A stretch of DNA of 64,000 nt from Mycolicibacterium canariasense (lineage in GTDB: Bacteria; Actinomycetota; Actinomycetes; Mycobacteriales; Mycobacteriaceae), in assembly GCF_002101555.1 (NCBI RefSeq), contig NZ_LQOL01000056.1:62001-126000 (forward strand), written 5' to 3'. Of the stretch, positions 60,505-64,000 are shown one piece after another (position 1 is the stretch's first letter; each line of letters opens with the position of its first letter). The position numbers and the translations under genes were made by a program. The notes under the pieces are model-generated. The model worked only from the letters and a program-made list of their open reading frames with translations. It searched no databases and was not told the DNA's origin.

Positions 60505-62055
60505 ATGACCGCCCCCATCTGGATGGCGCTGCCACCCGAGGTGCATTCGGCACTGCTCAGCAGCGGTCCGGGCCCCGGGCCGCTGCTGGCTGCCGCGGGG
60601 GCATGGCAATCGCTCAGCGCCGAATACGCCTCCGCCGTCGGCGAACTCACCGCCACCCTGGGCACCGTCGGCGCCGGTTCGTGGGAAGGCCCGAGCGCCG
60701 AACAGTACATCGCCGCGCACCAGCCGTACTTGGCCTGGCTGGCCCAAGCCGGCGCCAACAGTGCGATCGCCGCAGCCCAGCACGAGACCGCGGCGGCCGC
60801 ATACAGCACCGCGCTGGCCACCATGCCGACGCTCGCGGAGCTGGCGGCCAACCACGCCATCCACGGAGTATTGCTGGCCACCAACTTCTTCGGCATCAAC
60901 ACGATCCCGATCGCGGTGAACGAGGCCGACTACGTCCGGATGTGGATTCAGGCGGCCACCGTGATGAGCACCTACCAGGCGGTGGCGGCGGCGACCGTCG
61001 CGGCCACGCCCACGCTGCCGCCGGCGCCGATGCTGCTGAAGCCCGGAGTCGGCGAGGCCGGCAACGCCACTGCGACGGCCACCCAATCAGTCGCGCAGGC
61101 GCAAGCACTGAATTCCGGTACCGCGCTGGACAATTCGAACTCGATCCTGAGCTACCTGGAGTCCTATATCAAGTCGCTGCCGGGCGGCGACCTCATCTGG
61201 GACTTCCTGCAGAACCCGATCGGGACGACGCGGCAGATCATCATCGACTTCCTCACCAACCCGTCCGCGGCGCTGGTGCAATGGGGACCATTGCTGGCAG
61301 CGCTGTTGTACCAGGCGATCTTTCAGCCGGTCGGTTGGGGAACCTGGGGCGCGCTGCTCGTCGCACCGTTCCTGCTTCCGGTTCTGGCCGGCGTCGGCCT
61401 CGGCATGCTCGGGCTGCTTGCCCTGCTGCCGCAACCCGAGGTACCCGCCGAGGCGGCACCCGAGGCACCCGCGCCGCAGCGGGCCGACCAGCCCAACGTA
61501 TGGCCGGTCGCCAGCGTCGCCCCGACCATCGGCACCCCCGCAGGGGCGCCGGCAGGCGCGCCCGCCGGAGCTGCCCCCGCCGGGGCGCCTGCCGCCACGC
61601 CGGTGGCGGCCACCACCGTCGCCTACGCGGTGCGTGGCGGCGATCCCGGCGAGGGTTTCACGCCGGTGATCCGGGACCGCACCGCGGCCAAGGCGCCGGC
61701 CTCCGGATCGGCGGCCGCGGTGGGATCGGCGGCGGCGCTGAGTGCCGCGGAACGCCGGAAGCGGCGCCGCAAGAAAGCCGCCGAGATCCAGGATTTCGCG
61801 TACGCCGACGCGTACATGGACTACGACGAGAACGACGACCGTCCCCCGGTGCCGCACGAACAGGAGCCCGCGGTCACGGCCTCCACCCGCGGGGCGGGAA
61901 CGATGGGCTTCACCGGCGCGGTGAGCGGTGACGCCGAGAACACCACCGCCGCCGGCCTGACCGAGCTGACCGGTGACCAGTTCGGCGGGGGACCGGTCAA
62001 TCCGATGTTGCCGGGTAACTGGCCATCCGATGGAGAAGGGGGACAGCACAACTGA
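60505..62055 (+). CDS. PPE4: PPE family protein PPE4
   Basis: A 516-residue PPE protein. The N-terminal PPE domain begins MTAPIWMALPPEVHSALL and carries WEGPSAEQY, a W-x-G turn for PE pairing. Residues about 265-310 are hydrophobic. The C-terminal part contains a Gly-Ala-Pro repeat at about 343-372 and a basic stretch RRKRRRKKAAE. It pairs with PE5 and is exported by ESX-3 with help from EspG3; roles in iron uptake are known for M. tuberculosis. ATG 60505 follows the PE5 stop directly. Confidence 0.92.
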   Translation: MTAPIWMALPPEVHSALLSSGPGPGPLLAAAGAWQSLSAEYASAVGELTATLGTVGAGSWEGPSAEQYIAAHQPYLAWLAQAGANSAIAAAQHETAAAAYSTALATMPTLAELAANHAIHGVLLATNFFGINTIPIAVNEADYVRMWIQAATVMSTYQAVAAATVAATPTLPPAPMLLKPGVGEAGNATATATQSVAQAQALNSGTALDNSNSILSYLESYIKSLPGGDLIWDFLQNPIGTTRQIIIDFLTNPSAALVQWGPLLAALLYQAIFQPVGWGTWGALLVAPFLLPVLAGVGLGMLGLLALLPQPEVPAEAAPEAPAPQRADQPNVWPVASVAPTIGTPAGAPAGAPAGAAPAGAPAATPVAATTVAYAVRGGDPGEGFTPVIRDRTAAKAPASGSAAAVGSAAALSAAERRKRRRKKAAEIQDFAYADAYMDYDENDDRPPVPHEQEPAVTASTRGAGTMGFTGAVSGDAENTTAAGLTELTGDQFGGGPVNPMLPGNWPSDGEGGQHN

Positions 62056-62107
62056 ACGCAGCACCGAATGTGACCGCCACTGATCGACACATCGAGAAGG
62101 AAATCCC

Positions 62108-62401
62108 ATGAGCATGCTCGACGCCCACATCCCCCAGATCGTCGCCTCGGAGACCGCTTTCGGCGCCAAGGCCGCACTGATGCGCAGCACCATCGCCCAG
62201 GCCGAGCAGGCCGCGACGGCCTCGCAAGCCTTCCACATGGGCGAGGCCTCGGCCGCGTTCCAGGCCGCGCACGCCCGCTTCATCGAGGTGGCCGCCCGGG
62301 TCAACGCGCTACTGGACATCGCCCAGGCCAATCTCGGCGACGCAGCGGGCACCTACGTGGCGCAGGACGCCGCCGCCGCCAGCAGCTACACCTCCATCTG
62401 A
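62108..62401 (+). CDS. esxG: ESAT-6-like protein EsxG
   Basis: A 97-residue WXG100-superfamily protein that forms a 1:1 complex with EsxH. Instead of a strict W-x-G it has the hairpin region around HMGEASAAFQAAH, as in M. tuberculosis EsxG (TB9.8). The pair is the main ESX-3 substrate and blocks phagosome repair and maturation in pathogens. GAGAAGGAA precedes the start. It lies 52 bases after PPE4 and 20 bases before esxH. Confidence 0.94.
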   Translation: MSMLDAHIPQIVASETAFGAKAALMRSTIAQAEQAATASQAFHMGEASAAFQAAHARFIEVAARVNALLDIAQANLGDAAGTYVAQDAAAASSYTSI

Positions 62402-62421
62402 CCTTCCACCAGGAGAACACC

Positions 62422-62709
62422 ATGTCGCAGATCATGTACAACTACCCGGCCATGCTGGGACTCGCCGGTGAGATGGCCGGATACGCGGGCGCACTCAACG
62501 CGGTGGGTGCGGATATCGCCGCGGAGCAGGCCGCGCTGGGCAACGCCTGGCAGGGCGACACCGGGATGACCTACCAGGCCTGGCAGGCCCAGTGGAACAC
62601 CAGCATGAGCGAGTTGGTCCGCGCGTACCAGGCGATGGCCAGCACGCACGAGACCAACACCATGGCGATGAACGCCCGCGACCAGGCCGAGGGCGCCAAG
62701 TGGGGCTAG
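62422..62709 (+). CDS. esxH: ESAT-6-like protein EsxH
   Basis: A 95-residue WXG100 protein (TB10.4). The W-x-G turn is AWQGDTG, and the N-terminal MSQIMYNYPAMLGLAGEM is highly conserved. It pairs with EsxG for secretion by ESX-3. AGGAGAA precedes the start. Its stop is followed at once by the start of espG3. Confidence 0.95.
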   Translation: MSQIMYNYPAMLGLAGEMAGYAGALNAVGADIAAEQAALGNAWQGDTGMTYQAWQAQWNTSMSELVRAYQAMASTHETNTMAMNARDQAEGAKWG

Positions 62710-63666
62710 ATGGTTGCTAACGCGGTCGAGCTGACCGTCGAGCAGGCCTGGTATCTCGCCGAGTTGACCGGCTCCGGCTCGTTCCCGTGGGTACTGGCGA
62801 TCACGCCGCCCTACAGCGAGCCGTCCGCCGGTGCTGCCTTCGCGGCCGACCGCACCGCCGAGCTGAGCGAGCTGGGCGTGCTGTCCGGGAATGGCAGCGT
62901 CAATCCTGCTGTCGTCCGGTGGATCCGGTCGACCTGCCTGGCCCGGCAGTGGCTGGAGCTGCGCGTGGTGAGCCCCGGCGGTGACATGTTGCGGGGCGTG
63001 GTCGGCCGCCGGGGCGAGCGAAGCGACGGGAAGACGGCACAGGGCGAGCGAAGCGACGGGAAGACGGCACAGGGCGAGCGAAGCGACGGGATCGTCGTCG
63101 TCGCGTTGCGCAGCGGGGGACTGGTGACGTTCACCGAGGTGGACCTCGCCGACCCGCGCGATGTGGTGCCGGTGGTCACGGCCGGCCTGCAAGGACGGCG
63201 GCCTGCCGACTTCGACGAGTTCACCCTACCCATGCGGGCCGGGGCACGCGCCGACGAAAAGCTGCGTGGCGGCGCTGACCTCGCCGAAGTCGTGGCGCAC
63301 CTGGGCATCCCGGCGTCGGCGCGGCCGGTGGTGGAGGCGGTGTTCACCGGACCGCGCAGCTACGTCGAGATCGTGGCCGGTGAGCACCGGGACGGCTACC
63401 GGGTGAGCACCGAGGTCGGGGTCAGCGTCGTCGACTGCGGTGCGGGACGCATCCTCGTGCACCCGCAGCGGGCGTTCGACGGCGAATGGGTATCGACCTT
63501 CACCCCGGGTGCCGCCCCGGCGATCGCCGCCGCGGTGGACCGCCTGACAGCAAGCCTGCCGGACGGCTCGTGGTTCGCCGACGCGAGGAGCGCTCGACTT
63601 TCAGCCGCACCGTCCGACCGAGATTTCGAACAGAGAACGGAAAACCGATGCCCGACAACACTGTGA
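62710..63666 (+). CDS. espG3: ESX-3 chaperone EspG3
   Basis: A 318-residue cytosolic chaperone that binds the tip of PPE proteins in PE-PPE pairs. The conserved parts are AVELTVEQAWYLAELTGSGSFPWVLAI, GRRPADFDEFTLP and WVSTFTPG. It is longer than the M. tuberculosis protein (295 residues). The extra length comes from an insertion at residues 102-127 made of GERSDGKTAQ repeats in a loop between beta strands. The start follows the esxH stop without a gap. Confidence 0.93.
   Translation: MVANAVELTVEQAWYLAELTGSGSFPWVLAITPPYSEPSAGAAFAADRTAELSELGVLSGNGSVNPAVVRWIRSTCLARQWLELRVVSPGGDMLRGVVGRRGERSDGKTAQGERSDGKTAQGERSDGIVVVALRSGGLVTFTEVDLADPRDVVPVVTAGLQGRRPADFDEFTLPMRAGARADEKLRGGADLAEVVAHLGIPASARPVVEAVFTGPRSYVEIVAGEHRDGYRVSTEVGVSVVDCGAGRILVHPQRAFDGEWVSTFTPGAAPAIAAAVDRLTASLPDGSWFADARSARLSAAPSDRDFEQRTENRCPTTL
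63013..63090 (+). repeat. 30-bp in-frame tandem repeat in espG3
   Basis: Two perfect copies (63013-63042 and 63043-63072) and 18 bases of a third encode residues 102-127 of EspG3. The unit starts GGCGAGCGAAGCGACGGG. It has no spacers, so it is not a CRISPR. The repeat probably grew by slippage or from a short dispersed element. Confidence 0.9.
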
Positions 63667-64000
63667 TGCCGATCGTGCGGGTGGCCGTGCTGGCCGCCGG
63701 CTCCGATGAGGAGTCCGGCCGCGCCGCCGGCCGGCTCACCGAGCTGGCACTGCCGGCCGAACTGCCGCTACGCGAGATCATCCCGGCCGTACAGCGCACC
63801 GTGCTGCCCGCCGACGACGGCGCCGATCTCGACGGCACGCCGGCCAGGCTGAGCCTGGCCCCGATCGGCGGCGCACCGTTCAGTCTGGACGCCACGCTGG
63901 ACACCGTCGGGGTGGTCGACGGCGATCTGCTGGCGCTGCAGGAAATCCCGGCCGGCCCGGCCGCACCGCGCATCATCGAGGACATCGCCGACGCCGCGGC
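63648..64000 (+). CDS. eccD3: ESX-3 membrane component EccD3, 5' part
   Basis: The first 117 codons of eccD3; the window ends inside the gene. The visible part is the cytosolic ubiquitin-like domain of EccD (VRVAVLAAGSDEES, LALPAELPLREIIPA, DGDLLALQEIP). The rest would contain eleven membrane helices forming the ESX-3 pore. ATG 63648 overlaps the end of espG3 by 19 bases; ATG 63666, in the same frame, would overlap the stop by one base like the other junctions of this operon. Confidence 0.9.
   Translation, partial: MPDNTVMPIVRVAVLAAGSDEESGRAAGRLTELALPAELPLREIIPAVQRTVLPADDGADLDGTPARLSLAPIGGAPFSLDATLDTVGVVDGDLLALQEIPAGPAAPRIIEDIADAA

Noticed and set aside
63013..63090. Possible CRISPR array in espG3
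   Set aside because: The units are directly adjacent with no spacers and encode part of a protein.

Overview
The window is a 64-kb stretch of chromosome from a mycobacterium, most likely a fast-growing Mycolicibacterium. The evidence is high GC, a complete 5' part of an ESX-3 type VII secretion locus with PE and PPE genes, a DevR/DevS (DosR/DosS) dormancy pair with an acg-like gene, several families typical of F420-using actinobacteria (Ddn-like and PPOX-like proteins), and the many TetR regulators usual for this group. No rRNA, tRNA, CRISPR array, intact insertion sequence or prophage gene was seen.

Region 1-5.7 kb holds decayed sequence: the C-terminal remnant of a class A beta-lactamase and an MFS transporter with two frameshifts, then an intact S9 peptidase and a MerR regulator, followed by about 800 bases with no convincing gene. 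Region 5.7-16 kb holds an arylsulfatase, a three-gene redox operon, an HD protein, a thioesterase, an MscS channel, a small Rho_N-type protein behind a SigF-like promoter, and a ferritin-like hydrolase paired with a membrane protein. Region 16-28 kb is regulator-rich: TetR and LysR, a Tat lipoprotein hydrolase, a SigH-like ECF sigma factor heading a four-gene operon without an anti-sigma gene, a large LuxR/LAL ATPase regulator, and a LacI regulator divergent from a hydroxypyruvate-isomerase-like gene with two near-identical operators.

Region 28-42 kb holds a Rieske oxygenase controlled by a TetR protein, F420-type enzymes, a tandem pair of TenA-like proteins, an exported hydrolase with a repeat tail, an ArgP-type LysR, a TetR with two operators, then devS, devR and an acg-like nitroreductase with a DosR box. 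It ends with a STAS protein followed by a possible 20-residue protein and a strong terminator.

Region 42-64 kb follows the order I recall for M. tuberculosis Rv0269c-Rv0290: LigD-like polymerase, FadD2, FadE6, an alpha/beta hydrolase, TetR, glyoxalase-fold protein, MpaB-like oxygenase, then eccA3-eccB3-eccC3-PE5-PPE4-esxG-esxH-espG3-eccD3, with eccD3 cut by the window end. Three genes absent from that order as I remember it are inserted here: an SDR, a small exported protein and a D-2-hydroxyacid dehydrogenase. The ESX-3 operon starts behind an IdeR-like iron box, consistent with iron-limited expression. The genes overlap by one base at several junctions, so they are probably translated in a coupled way.

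Most regulatory calls come from dyads read directly in the intergenic gaps. Protein functions rest on motif recognition without database searches.
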